A DNA stretch of 57,830 bases, from positions 1-57,830 of the forward strand of contig JAEZIB010000133.1 in NCBI GenBank assembly GCA_023416275.1, written 5' to 3'. The notes under the pieces were generated by a model. The model was not told where the DNA came from. It did no database searches and saw nothing but the letters and a program-made list of their open reading frames with translations. The position numbers and the translations under genes were made by a program. Origin of the DNA: Bacillota bacterium. Its GTDB lineage: Bacteria > Bacillota > Clostridia > Acetivibrionales > DSM-1351. Each line of letters opens with the position of its first letter. Position 1 is the first letter of the stretch. Below are positions 37,078-45,218 of this stretch, piece by piece.

Positions 37078-37194
37078 GTTAACTTATCGCGTGTGCTAAT
37101 TATTTTATAACCCTTGCAGGGTAAAATTATAGTACTAGTTTACTGGCAATTCCGTACAAACTTAGTTCAATATGAATTAGCACAACGAGTTAAC
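37078..37194. repeat. MITE-like repeat family B, copy 2 (short form)
   Basis: 117 bp bounded by GTTAAC on both sides. Inner ends GTGCTAATT and AATTAGCAC are perfect inverted repeats. The interior (CCCTTGCAGGGTAAAATTAT, AGTACTAGTTTACTGGCA, TCCGTACAAACTTAG) is the complement of the outer parts of the copy at 29.9-30.1 kb. It has no coding capacity. Directly to the right, 37199-37226 (GTATATGGGTGTTCAAAATT) looks like a degraded family A arm, so two repeat families meet here. Confidence 0.7.
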
Positions 37195-37227
37195 TAAGTA
37201 TATGGGTGTTCAAAATTATTTATGGAA

Positions 37228-37265
37228 AAGCCAAGCTCATTAATGGATTGTATAGAGCTTGGCTT
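37228..37265 (-). terminator. Terminator of the hydrogenase operon
   Basis: AAGCCAAGCTC (37228-37238) and GAGCTTGGCTT (37255-37265) form a perfect 11-bp stem; on the minus strand it ends in TTTTCC. It lies 22 bases past the hydA stop. Confidence 0.82.
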
Positions 37266-37286
37266 AAATACCACGATGGTTTTGTG

Positions 37287-39077
37287 CTAAATTCTTTCAC
37301 GCTTTTCAAAATGTGTATGAAGTAGCTCATGTGCCTTTTCACCAAAAGGCTCTCCCAGGTAGCTTTTATAAAGTTCCAAAATTTCCTTATTTTCATGAGA
37401 CTTTCTCACTTGTTTATTTCTATCCTCTTGATAAATGGCATCCCTACGTTTCTTTATTATCTCATCATTGCCGTGGTGATACGGCTGTCCTCCTCCGGCA
37501 ATACAACCACCCGGACAAGCCATTATTTCTATTGCATGATAGCTTGCCTTTCCATCCCGAATTTTCTCTAAAATTTTACGCGCATTGCCTAAGCCACTGG
37601 CAATGCCTATATTTAACTGCTGGTCACCTATTTTTACAGTAGCCTCACGAACTCCTTCCATACCTCTCAATTCATGGAACTCAACATTTTCAAGTGGTTT
37701 CCCTGTCATCCATTCAGATGCTGTACGCAGTGCTGCCTCAATAACTCCTCCTGCCGTTCCAAATATTACAGAAGCTCCTGTTGTTTCTCCCAGCGGATTA
37801 TCATAATCACTGTCCGGAAGCACTGCAAACTCTATTCCAGCCTCATGAATCATTGCTCCTAATTCTCTAGTAGTTATTGATATATCTACATTATTGTGAT
37901 TATCTTTTGTCAGCTCAGGGCGTTTTGCTTCTGCTTTTTTTGCAATGCAAGGCATTACAGAAACCATTACGATATTATCAGGATCTAAACCCTTCTTAGC
38001 TGCAAAATAGGTTTTAGCAATAGTTCCCAACATTATATGTGGTGATTTGCAGGTGGAAGGAACATGTATTAGTTCAGGAAATTGATGTTCAATAAATTTA
38101 ACCCATGCTGGGCAGCAGTTTGTTAATATAGGCAACGTTTTATTATTCTTAATACGATATATCAGTTCAGATGCCTCTTCCATAATGGTAAGGTCTGCAC
38201 CAAAGTCAGTATCAAATACTTCATCAAAGCCCATTCGCTTTAATGCTGTCACCATTTTCCCTGTCACTATTGTTCCTGCTTCCATTCCAAATAATTCTCC
38301 AAGAGCAACGCGAATAGCAGGAGCGGTTTGCACTATTACATATTTATCAGGATCGTTTATTGCTTCCCAAACCTTATCTGTATGGTATACTTCAGTAAGT
38401 GCTGCTGTAGGGCAAACCTGTACACATTGTCCACAATATGTGCAGGAGGTTTCAACCATTGGTATATTAGCAAAAGGGCCTACAAAGGCATTAAAGCCGC
38501 GTCCTATACCCGATAAAATTCCGCAGGTTTGCACCTCATTGCATGCTGTTTCACAACGTCTGCAGTATATACATTTATTAGAATTTTTTACAATAGCATC
38601 ACTGGATATATCAATAGGATAGTCCATTCTCTCGCCTTCCCAGCGAATCTGCCTTACATTAAGCTCTTTTGCAAGGGCTTGAAGCTCACATTCCAAATTC
38701 TTAGGACATGTAAAACATTCATTGGGATGGTTTGACAGCAGCAGCTCAACTGCCATTCTCCTTGCAGTTATAGCCCTCTTGGTATCAGTTCTGACAGCCA
38801 TTCCTTCCTGTACTTTAGTAACACAGGAGGGCACAAGCTTGTTACGGTTATTTCTCTGATCCACTAATTCTACCATACACACCCTACAGGAGGCTGTCTT
38901 ATTGTATAGTTGAAAATCATGCAAATCCAAATGACATAAGGTAGGAATTCTCACCCCTGCTTTATTTGCTGCCTCCAGAATTGTTATGCCTTCTGGCACC
39001 ACTAATTCCTTATCATTTATGCGGACATGCAGATTTTTTATATTATCGTTAGGGTTTTGACTCATTTTTATATCCAT
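37287..39077 (-). CDS. hydA: Trimeric [FeFe]-hydrogenase catalytic subunit HydA
   Basis: 596 residues. Order: [2Fe-2S] plant-type ferredoxin domain (CHLDLHDFQLYNKTASCRVC), His-ligated [4Fe-4S] motif (HPNECFTCPKNLEC), two [4Fe-4S] clusters (CIYCRRCETACN, CTYCGQCVQVCP), then the H-cluster domain with L1 TNCCPAWVKF, L2 MPCIAKKAEAKR and L3 MACPGGCIAGGGQP. L1 carries Asn where TSCCP is usual. It catalyses H2 formation from reductant delivered by HydB and HydC. The C terminus stops soon after the H domain, as in short trimeric-type HydA, without the extra [2Fe-2S] domain of the Thermotoga protein. It is last in hydC-hydB-hydA; the leader just before the start contains a small ATG-TAG pair. Confidence 0.95.
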   Translation of the reverse strand: MDIKMSQNPNDNIKNLHVRINDKELVVPEGITILEAANKAGVRIPTLCHLDLHDFQLYNKTASCRVCMVELVDQRNNRNKLVPSCVTKVQEGMAVRTDTKRAITARRMAVELLLSNHPNECFTCPKNLECELQALAKELNVRQIRWEGERMDYPIDISSDAIVKNSNKCIYCRRCETACNEVQTCGILSGIGRGFNAFVGPFANIPMVETSCTYCGQCVQVCPTAALTEVYHTDKVWEAINDPDKYVIVQTAPAIRVALGELFGMEAGTIVTGKMVTALKRMGFDEVFDTDFGADLTIMEEASELIYRIKNNKTLPILTNCCPAWVKFIEHQFPELIHVPSTCKSPHIMLGTIAKTYFAAKKGLDPDNIVMVSVMPCIAKKAEAKRPELTKDNHNNVDISITTRELGAMIHEAGIEFAVLPDSDYDNPLGETTGASVIFGTAGGVIEAALRTASEWMTGKPLENVEFHELRGMEGVREATVKIGDQQLNIGIASGLGNARKILEKIRDGKASYHAIEIMACPGGCIAGGGQPYHHGNDEIIKKRRDAIYQEDRNKQVRKSHENKEILELYKSYLGEPFGEKAHELLHTHFEKRERI

Positions 39078-39171
39078 GTCTACATTTTTACCTCAAAAAT
39101 AATGACATGGACTAGCCACCTCCTCTGTAATTATTTGTAATTACGTTAGTAATAATAAAAAATATTTATTA

Positions 39172-40902
39172 TTATTTTTTATGCGAATTAGTATTATTTT
39201 TGGGTACATATTTCCCCTCACCTTGTGGATTATCAACGTCCTCCACCAAATCCACATACTCATCCCAGAAGTGTTTTAATGTACTGAGAATAGGATTCGG
39301 GGCTGTCTGACATAACCCACATAATGCACTATCCTTGACTATATATGCCAATTGCTTTAGTGCATCAAGATCAGCCATTGTTGCTTTTCCAGCTGCTATT
39401 TTCTCAAGCATTTCAAAGAGCCTTTTTGTACCAATCCTACCTGCTCCACACCTTCCACATGCTTCATCCATTGTGAATTCTAGATAAAATTTAGCTATAT
39501 TCACCATATTATCATCTTCATCCATGACAATCATTCCTCCAGAGCCCATCATTGCTCCAAGCTCAAGGAGTCCGTCATAATCAATTGGCGTATCTAGATT
39601 TTTTTCGGTAAGAACACCTCCTGAGGGTCCTCCTGTTTGAACAGCTTTAAATCTTTTTCCGTGGGGAATTCCTCCACCTATGTCAAAAATAATTTCACGA
39701 AGGGTTATTCCCATAGGTACTTCTACTAACCCAACATTATTAATTTTTCCAGCAAGAGCAAAAACCTTTGTGCCTTTACTTTTTTCTGTACCCATGGAAG
39801 CAAACCATTCTGCACCCTTATTCATTATCACAGGAATGTTTGCAAAGGTTTCTACATTGTTTACACATGTAGGATGCCCCCAATAGCCTTCTTCAGCCGG
39901 ATATGGAGGTTTATAATTAGGCTCTCCTCGCTTGCCCTCACAGGAATTAATCAGCGCTGTCTCTTCTCCACATACAAATGCGCCAGCACCGTATTTGAGT
40001 TTAATATCAAAATCAAAGTTTGTACCAAAAATTCCTTTTCCTAAAAGTCCTAATTCTCTTGCCTGCTGCATTGCCATTGTAAGTCTTGAAATTGCCAACG
40101 GATACTCAGCTCGAATATAGATAATTCCGTTATTTGCACCGATAGCATAAGCCCCAATAGCCATTGCTTCTATTACGCTGTGAGGATCTCCTTCTAGAAT
40201 ACTTCTATCCATAAAAGCTCCAGGATCTCCTTCATCTGCATTGCATATAATATACTTCTCACTCTTTTCCTGCTTTTTGGTAATCTCCCATTTAACGCCT
40301 GTAGGAAATCCTCCTCCACCTCTTCCCCTGAGTCCAGACTTTTTAATAGTTTCAATAACTTCATCTCTAGACATCTGAGTTAAAGCTTTTCCCAGTGCTT
40401 CATATCCACCTACTGCAATATACTCATTTATATCCTCAGGATTAATTAATCCGCAATTTCTGAGAGCAACTCGAAGCTGCTTTTTATAAAAATTCATTTC
40501 TTCATGCTTATGAATTTTTTCATCTGTCTGAGGATCTATATACATAAGCCTTTCCAGCAAATTACCTTTTACTACATGCTCATCTATGATATCCTTTGCA
40601 TCCTTTGGTCCTACTCGGACATAAAATACATTGTCTGGTTCAACCTTTACAATTGGTCCCTGCTCACAAAAACCAAAACAGCCTGTCTTTATCACCCTTA
40701 CTTTTTCAGACAGTCCACGAGCTTTTATAATTATTTCCAAGTTTTTGATAACTTTATCACTATCACTGGCAATGCAGCCCGTACCGCCACAAACCAGTAT
40801 GTTTTTATTTGTAGCTGCAGTATCAGTATGCTGTCTTATTGATATATGTCCAGCCATATCCTGCTTAACTTTATTTAACTCTGTCAGGGATTTTATTTGC
40901 AT
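39172..40902 (-). CDS. hydB: NuoF-like hydrogenase subunit HydB, lacking the usual C-terminal ferredoxin domain
   Basis: 576 residues. N-terminal thioredoxin-like [2Fe-2S] domain (CGGTGCIASDSD, TGCFGFCEQGP), NADH/FMN domain (GLRGRGGGGFPTGVKWE, CNADEGDPGAFMDRSILEGD, YPLAISRLTMAMQQA), SLBB segment, and [4Fe-4S] motif (CGRCGAGRIGTKR with the final Cys in CGLCQTAPNP). It oxidises NADH and passes electrons to HydA. Typical electron-bifurcating HydB proteins continue past LSTLKHFWDEY with a Cys-rich segment and two [4Fe-4S] clusters; here the protein ends about 30 residues later (KNNTNSHKK) and only 94 bases separate it from hydA, so the domain is truly absent. Translation starts within leader element E. 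Confidence 0.92.
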   Translation of the reverse strand: MQIKSLTELNKVKQDMAGHISIRQHTDTAATNKNILVCGGTGCIASDSDKVIKNLEIIIKARGLSEKVRVIKTGCFGFCEQGPIVKVEPDNVFYVRVGPKDAKDIIDEHVVKGNLLERLMYIDPQTDEKIHKHEEMNFYKKQLRVALRNCGLINPEDINEYIAVGGYEALGKALTQMSRDEVIETIKKSGLRGRGGGGFPTGVKWEITKKQEKSEKYIICNADEGDPGAFMDRSILEGDPHSVIEAMAIGAYAIGANNGIIYIRAEYPLAISRLTMAMQQARELGLLGKGIFGTNFDFDIKLKYGAGAFVCGEETALINSCEGKRGEPNYKPPYPAEEGYWGHPTCVNNVETFANIPVIMNKGAEWFASMGTEKSKGTKVFALAGKINNVGLVEVPMGITLREIIFDIGGGIPHGKRFKAVQTGGPSGGVLTEKNLDTPIDYDGLLELGAMMGSGGMIVMDEDDNMVNIAKFYLEFTMDEACGRCGAGRIGTKRLFEMLEKIAAGKATMADLDALKQLAYIVKDSALCGLCQTAPNPILSTLKHFWDEYVDLVEDVDNPQGEGKYVPKNNTNSHKK

Positions 40903-40990
40903 ACTAACCTCCCATGCCCCATTTGGGCAATAAAATTTGGTGAAGCTATTAGGCAGTACTCTGCTTTACAGAGGTAAGCCTCCTTTTATA
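40903..40990 (-). promoter_or_regulatory. Leader element E, copy c, with upstream anti-Shine-Dalgarno helices (hydB leader)
   Basis: Minus strand 40943-40903 reads ACCAAATTTTATTGCCCAAA, TGGGGCATGGGAGGTTAGT, then the hydB ATG. Upstream (40990-40950) GGAGG-CTTA-CCTCT can form one hairpin and CTCTG-TAAAG-CAGAG another; both use the CCTCT bases, and ACCTC there can also pair with the GAGGT of the ribosome site. The arrangement parallels the floA leader although the helices differ in sequence. Confidence 0.6.
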
Positions 40991-41061
40991 GCTTCTTTCA
41001 TATAAAATGAAAATCCGCTTGCGAGCTGTCACTGCAAGTAACTCGCTATGTTGGTATATGC

Positions 41062-41607
41062 TTATTTTTCAAGCTTTTCCGACTGATTGCGGTAAACATT
41101 TATAATGTCCTCAACCTCCTCTACCTTGACTCTTCCATAAACCTTGTCATCAACCATAACAACAGGTGCAAGACCGCATGCTCCTATGCACCTAACATCC
41201 TTAATTGTAAACAAGCCATCCTCAGTTGTTTCATTAGATTCAATACCCAGCTTTTCCTTGAATGCTGCAATTATTTTATCTGCTCCCTTCACAAAGCAAG
41301 CAGTACCCATACAAACACTAATAGTATGTTTTCCACTTGGTTTTGTCGTAAAATAGGAGTAAAAACTAACTACTCCATAAACCTCTGCTCCTGGTATTCC
41401 GAGCTTGCGAGCAACAAACAACTGAACATCTCTGGGAAGATAACCAAAAATATGCTGGGCCTTATGAAGTATTTCAATAAGTGCACCCTTTGTAGTTTCC
41501 AAACTCTCTATAAAGGCTTCAAGTTCGTCATACTTTTCCTTTGGAAATACTTGTTCTTCCAATTCCATAACATCAATTTCCTGTGCTTTTGTCGTAGTAA
41601 TCACCAA
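41062..41607 (-). CDS. hydC: NuoE-like hydrogenase subunit HydC
   Basis: 181 residues as drawn. Thioredoxin-like [2Fe-2S] fold with the four cluster cysteines in CMGTACFVKGAD and CIGACGLAPVVMVDD, preceded by ALIEILHKAQHIFGYLPRDV and VYGVVSFYSYF, all typical of the 24-kDa NuoE/HydC family. It pairs with HydB in NADH oxidation. The start is uncertain: TTG 41607 and GTG 41604 have no good ribosome site, while ATG 41568 (MELEEQVFPK) has AGGA about 10 bases upstream and would shorten the protein by 13 residues. First gene of the hydrogenase operon. Confidence 0.92.
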   Translation of the reverse strand: MVITTTKAQEIDVMELEEQVFPKEKYDELEAFIESLETTKGALIEILHKAQHIFGYLPRDVQLFVARKLGIPGAEVYGVVSFYSYFTTKPSGKHTISVCMGTACFVKGADKIIAAFKEKLGIESNETTEDGLFTIKDVRCIGACGLAPVVMVDDKVYGRVKVEEVEDIINVYRNQSEKLEK

Positions 41608-41757
41608 CTTTTCAAATTAGTTTTTTCCACTTATTATCATTCCAAAAGTGGTAACAATTAATGCATTTTATATAAAAAAACTATTTTTGTATTGCAAATT
41701 TTCCTGTTATAATTTAATAAATCAATAGAACTTCAATCGAATATTAAGAGGTACAGA

Positions 41758-42375
41758 ATGGATGAACAATATTATGAAAAACTATTAAAAATTAAAACTA
41801 TAGGCGAACAAAAAATTTTTAATGAATCAATTCACTATCACAGATATGAACCAACTTCTTATGCAGCATTAGAAGCATTGTCTAGTAAATATAAATTTTT
41901 ATCGGAAGACAGAATAGTTGACTTTGGCTGCGGAAAGGGAAGGCTAAACTTTTACATAAATTACTTTTTTGATTCTTTTGTTACAGGGATAGAAATGAAT
42001 AATTTCTTCTATTGGCAGGCTGTTGAAAACAAGAAAAGCTACCTTCAGTTATATAAAAACAAAAGCGATAAAATCATTTTTTCCAATTGCTTTGCGGAAA
42101 GATATGATATTAATTCAAAGGATAATAAATTTTACTTTTTTAACCCTTTCTCTATGCAAATATTTTCAAAGGTAATTAAAAACATCTTGGTTTCAGCTGA
42201 AGTAAATAAAAAAGCGGTAGATGTAATTCTTTATTACCCTTCAAATGACTATACTTATTTTTTGGATACAGACTCCAATTTTTTACTTATTAATGAGATA
42301 AAAGTGCCACATTTATATGATAATGACCCTCGTCATAAGTTTTTAGTGTATAGGGCGGAACCTTACTACACATAA
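41758..42375 (+). CDS. Class I SAM-dependent methyltransferase
   Basis: 205 residues with ribosome site AAGAGGT. The SAM-binding motif I is clear, RIVDFGCGKGRLNFYIN (about 55-71), followed by the acidic VTGIEMNNFFYWQAVENK segment and a motif-IV-like NKFYFFNPFSMQIF in place of the usual DPP/NPP patch. The N terminus (RYEPTSYAALEAL) resembles small methyltransferases of Firmicutes. Substrate unknown. It starts the plus-strand block that continues to the response regulator, but a 160-base gap separates it from the kinase gene. Confidence 0.85.
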   Translation: MDEQYYEKLLKIKTIGEQKIFNESIHYHRYEPTSYAALEALSSKYKFLSEDRIVDFGCGKGRLNFYINYFFDSFVTGIEMNNFFYWQAVENKKSYLQLYKNKSDKIIFSNCFAERYDINSKDNKFYFFNPFSMQIFSKVIKNILVSAEVNKKAVDVILYYPSNDYTYFLDTDSNFLLINEIKVPHLYDNDPRHKFLVYRAEPYYT

Positions 42376-42538
42376 AATTATAGTAAATGTTCTTATTTTA
42401 AACCTCTGAAATATTATGTATAATTAACTTTACCAAGATAATGCTAAAAAGCACCTAGCTCCTGTTCCTAAACTGGATTATGTAAGTTTCAACTTTATCA
42501 TATAAAAAAGTAGAGTTGGCAAATAATATTTTGAAAGC

Positions 42539-43426
42539 GTGAGACTATTGAAAAAAAATCTAATCCTTAATAAAGCTATATTAGCAGTAATAATTCTGAA
42601 TGTCACACAAATTGGTATTATTATTGGAATTATCGTATTTCAGTTTTTCAAGGATACAACCATTTTTGTTAGCTTTAATAGTGAAACTATTTCATTCGTT
42701 GTAATTATATTAATATCTTTTCTTAATTCATTTATAAACATAAAGGATATTCACCAGCTAGGAGTAATTACATCAAGAAATGATATGCTTAAGCAAACTC
42801 TATATGAGTTAGAAGAGCTCAACAGAACACTCAGAGCACAAAGACATGATTTTATGAATCACTTACAAGTAGTCTATGGTCTAATAGAACTGGAAGAATT
42901 TAATGATACAAGAGAATATATTGAAAAGGTTTATAAAGATATTCAAAGCGTAAATAGAGTAATGCGTACTTCAAGCCCGGCACTTAATGCGCTTTTACAG
43001 GCAAAAGTTCTTGCCTGTGAGAAGAGAGGTATTGAAACAAAGCTAAATATAACTTCTCAGTTTGAGCAAATAAAAATACCTTCTTGGGAGCTTTGTAGAA
43101 TCATCGGAAACATTATAGATAATGCAATTTTTGCATTAAATGACATGTTAGAATATAAATATATACAGATTGATTTGTACGAGGATATCAAGTCATATTA
43201 CTTTTGTATAAAAAATAACGGTCCGGAAATACCCGAGGAAAATAAGCGTAAAATATTTGAGCCAGGCTTTACAACTAAAGGAACTAAAGGTGATGGTATG
43301 GGACTAGCCATAGCTAAGGAAACCATTCAAAATTATGGAGGTAGCATAGAGGTCTTTTCCGACAGCGAAGAAACTTCGTTTGAAGGCAAATTGCCCAAAT
43401 TTGATTCTGTCAACTTAAATAATTAG
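42539..43426 (+). CDS. Sensor histidine kinase of the Spo0B/DcuS-like type
   Basis: 295 residues. Two membrane segments (about 10-34 and 43-66) with a tiny external loop, then a coiled linker, the phospho-acceptor block LRAQRHDFMNHLQVVYGLIE (His about 103) and a HATPase domain with N box IIGNIIDNAIFAL, PEENKRKIFEPGFTTK and G box GDGMGLAIAKE. With almost no extracytoplasmic domain it probably senses through the membrane or from inside. The drawn GTG start could instead be the TTG at 42548. Its most likely partner is the LytTR regulator at 45.8 kb, the same class pairing seen in LytS/AgrC-type systems. Confidence 0.9.
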   Translation: MRLLKKNLILNKAILAVIILNVTQIGIIIGIIVFQFFKDTTIFVSFNSETISFVVIILISFLNSFINIKDIHQLGVITSRNDMLKQTLYELEELNRTLRAQRHDFMNHLQVVYGLIELEEFNDTREYIEKVYKDIQSVNRVMRTSSPALNALLQAKVLACEKRGIETKLNITSQFEQIKIPSWELCRIIGNIIDNAIFALNDMLEYKYIQIDLYEDIKSYYFCIKNNGPEIPEENKRKIFEPGFTTKGTKGDGMGLAIAKETIQNYGGSIEVFSDSEETSFEGKLPKFDSVNLNN

Positions 43427-43563
43427 CATTCTAAGTTTGAATACATTTAAGCGACATTATAGACTATCTAATGTATAGTACAGCGGTTATATATTTTAGT
43501 AAATAATTTTTTTTAATATAATTAGTTCATAAAAGCTAATATTGCAGAGAGGAGGAAACAATC

Positions 43564-44064
43564 TTGGATATATTTAACTTCATGTCTCAAATCAGTATGA
43601 TTCAAGCTTTGGTTCTAATTATAGGAGTTATTCTGGTAATAGTAGAAATGTTCCATCCCGGCTTTGGTGCTCCAGGAATTACCGGCACAATTCTCATCAT
43701 AATAGGAATAGCACTTATTGCAGAAACAATACAACAGGCACTAATTTTAATAATCCTTATAATAGCTATCCTTGGTATTGCCTTGAGTATTATTCTTCAT
43801 TCAGCTACTAAAGGTAAATTATCTAAATCCCCGCTTATTTTAAAACACTCACAGAATAAAGATACGGGATATATTGGTATAAACGATCTGGAGTTTTTTC
43901 TTGGCAAGGAAGGCATTAGTTCCACAGTACTTCGTCCATCTGGTGTGGCTGATTTTGACGGGGTAAAAATTGATGTTGTTTCCGAAGGAGCCTTTATTTC
44001 TCAGAACAAAAAAGTTAAAGTAATAAAAGTAATTGGAAGAAGTATAGTAGTAAGAGAAGTTTAA
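43564..44064 (+). CDS. nfeD: NfeD-family membrane protein (short form)
   Basis: 166 residues from TTG 43564, 8 bases after GAGGAGG. Two or three membrane helices (about 12-31, 37-56, 58-78; VIVEMFHPGFGAPGITGTIL is a hallmark NfeD block) and a C-terminal OB-fold domain (LGKEGISSTVLRPSGVADFD, VKVIKVIGRSIVVREV). No ClpP-like protease domain, so this is the short class. NfeD proteins pair with flotillin-like scaffolds; floA follows. The two genes are separated by a 13-bp-stem hairpin that overlaps the nfeD stop, so floA is probably expressed at a different level. Confidence 0.92.
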   Translation: MDIFNFMSQISMIQALVLIIGVILVIVEMFHPGFGAPGITGTILIIIGIALIAETIQQALILIILIIAILGIALSIILHSATKGKLSKSPLILKHSQNKDTGYIGINDLEFFLGKEGISSTVLRPSGVADFDGVKIDVVSEGAFISQNKKVKVIKVIGRSIVVREV

Positions 44065-44112
44065 AAGCTCGAAAACATAGTTTGTGCCTATATTGTGTAT
44101 TTTCGAGCTTTT
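44063..44112 (+). terminator. Hairpin H1: terminator or attenuator between nfeD and floA
   Basis: AAAAGCTCGAAAA (44063-44075) and TTTTCGAGCTTTT (44100-44112) form a perfect 13-bp stem overlapping the nfeD stop codon; the right arm ends in TTTT. The loop is CATAGTTTGTGCC.. with partial internal pairing. The same hairpin recurs at 45258-45300 and 45393-45438. Confidence 0.75.
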
Positions 44113-44116
44113 AGGT

Positions 44117-44217
44117 GGTTGCAGCTATATAGAAAGGCTGCGAACCTCAGCTATGCTGAGGTTCGACACAGTTAGTTTAATCAAATTTTATTGCCCAAAT
44201 GGGGCGTGGAGGTTAGT
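44117..44217 (+). promoter_or_regulatory. floA leader: competing helices plus element E copy d
   Basis: Helix 1: GGTTGCAGC (44117-44125) with GCTGC-g-AACC (44137-44146). Helix 2: CGAACCTCAGC (44141-44151) with GCTGAGGTTCG (44155-44165), a perfect 11-bp stem with a TAT loop. The helices share 44141-44146 and exclude each other. AACCTC (44143-44148) is also complementary to GAGGTT of the floA ribosome site (44209-44214). Element E (44181-44217) gives TCAAATTTTATTGCCCAAA and TGGGGCGTGGAGGTTAGT before ATG. The layout is that of a translational switch; ligand or factor unknown. Confidence 0.6.
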
Positions 44218-45213
44218 ATGGATATAATAGGTTTAATTATCATTATTAGTGCACTTGCATTGTTTTTTGCTTTGTTTTTCAGCTTTGTTCCAGTTGGTTT
44301 ATGGGTTTCAGCACTGGCTGCAAATGTAAAAGTGAGCATTTTTAATCTCATAGGTATGAGACTAAGAAGAGTAAAGCCAGATAGAATAGTAATTCCACTT
44401 ATAAAAGCTGTTAAGGGCGGAATGAGTCTTAATGTTAATCAGCTAGAGGCACATTACCTTGCAGGAGGAAATGTTGATACAGTAGTAGATGCTTTGATAG
44501 CTTCACACAGAGCTAATATGAATCTCCCCTTTGAAAGAGCAGCTGCAATAGATTTAGCAGGTCGTAATGTGCTAGAAGCTGTTAAAATGAGCGTAAATCC
44601 TAAAGTTATTGAGACACCAAATGTATCTGCAGTTGCAAAAGACGGAATTGAACTGCTTGCAAAAGCCAGAGTAACAGTGAGAGCAAACCTTGATAGACTT
44701 ATTGGTGGAGCTGGTGAAACTACTGTACTCGCCAGAGTTGGTGAAGGTATTGTAACTACAGTAGGTAGCGCTTTTTCTCACAAAGATGTACTTGAAAATC
44801 CAGACAAAATATCTCAAACTGTTCTTTCAAAGGGTCTTGATGCAGGAACTGCTTTTGAAATACTTTCAATCGATATAGCCGACATCGATGTTGGCAGAAA
44901 TATTGGTGCTCAGCTTCAAACTCTGCAAGCAGAAGCCGACAAAAACATCGCACAGGCAAAAGCAGAGGAAAGAAGAGCTATGGCTGTTGCTAAAGAACAG
45001 GAAATGAAGGCTTCTGTTCAAGAGATGAGGGCAAAAGTTGTTGAGGCAGAGGCTCTTGTTCCTGAAGCTATGGCTCATGCACTACGCGAAGGAAAAATAG
45101 GCGTCATGGATTACTATAACTTGCAAAACATAATGGCTGATACCCAAATGAGAGATACCATTTCAAAAGCAGGTAAGCCTGAGGTTCCAGAAAGCATTGA
45201 TAAAAAATCATAG
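44218..45213 (+). CDS. floA: Flotillin-like protein FloA
   Basis: 331 residues from ATG 44218, 5 bases after GGAGG; an in-frame TTG at 44191 lies inside the leader hairpin and is not the start. One N-terminal membrane hairpin (IIGLIIIISALALFFALFFS), then a long PHB/SPFH-like domain (RRVKPDRIVIPLIKAVKGG, ANVKVSIFNLIGMRLRR) and a C-terminal Ala/Glu-rich coiled coil (QAEADKNIAQAKAEERRAMA). The length and sequence match FloA (YqfA) of Firmicutes, which organises functional membrane microdomains. Operon context with nfeD supports this. Confidence 0.95.
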   Translation: MDIIGLIIIISALALFFALFFSFVPVGLWVSALAANVKVSIFNLIGMRLRRVKPDRIVIPLIKAVKGGMSLNVNQLEAHYLAGGNVDTVVDALIASHRANMNLPFERAAAIDLAGRNVLEAVKMSVNPKVIETPNVSAVAKDGIELLAKARVTVRANLDRLIGGAGETTVLARVGEGIVTTVGSAFSHKDVLENPDKISQTVLSKGLDAGTAFEILSIDIADIDVGRNIGAQLQTLQAEADKNIAQAKAEERRAMAVAKEQEMKASVQEMRAKVVEAEALVPEAMAHALREGKIGVMDYYNLQNIMADTQMRDTISKAGKPEVPESIDKKS

Positions 45214-45218
45214 CTTTC

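Noticed and set aside
38185..38622. 145-residue plus-strand ORF opposite hydA
   Set aside because: Shadow of the hydrogenase coding sequence; no ribosome site or recognisable domain.
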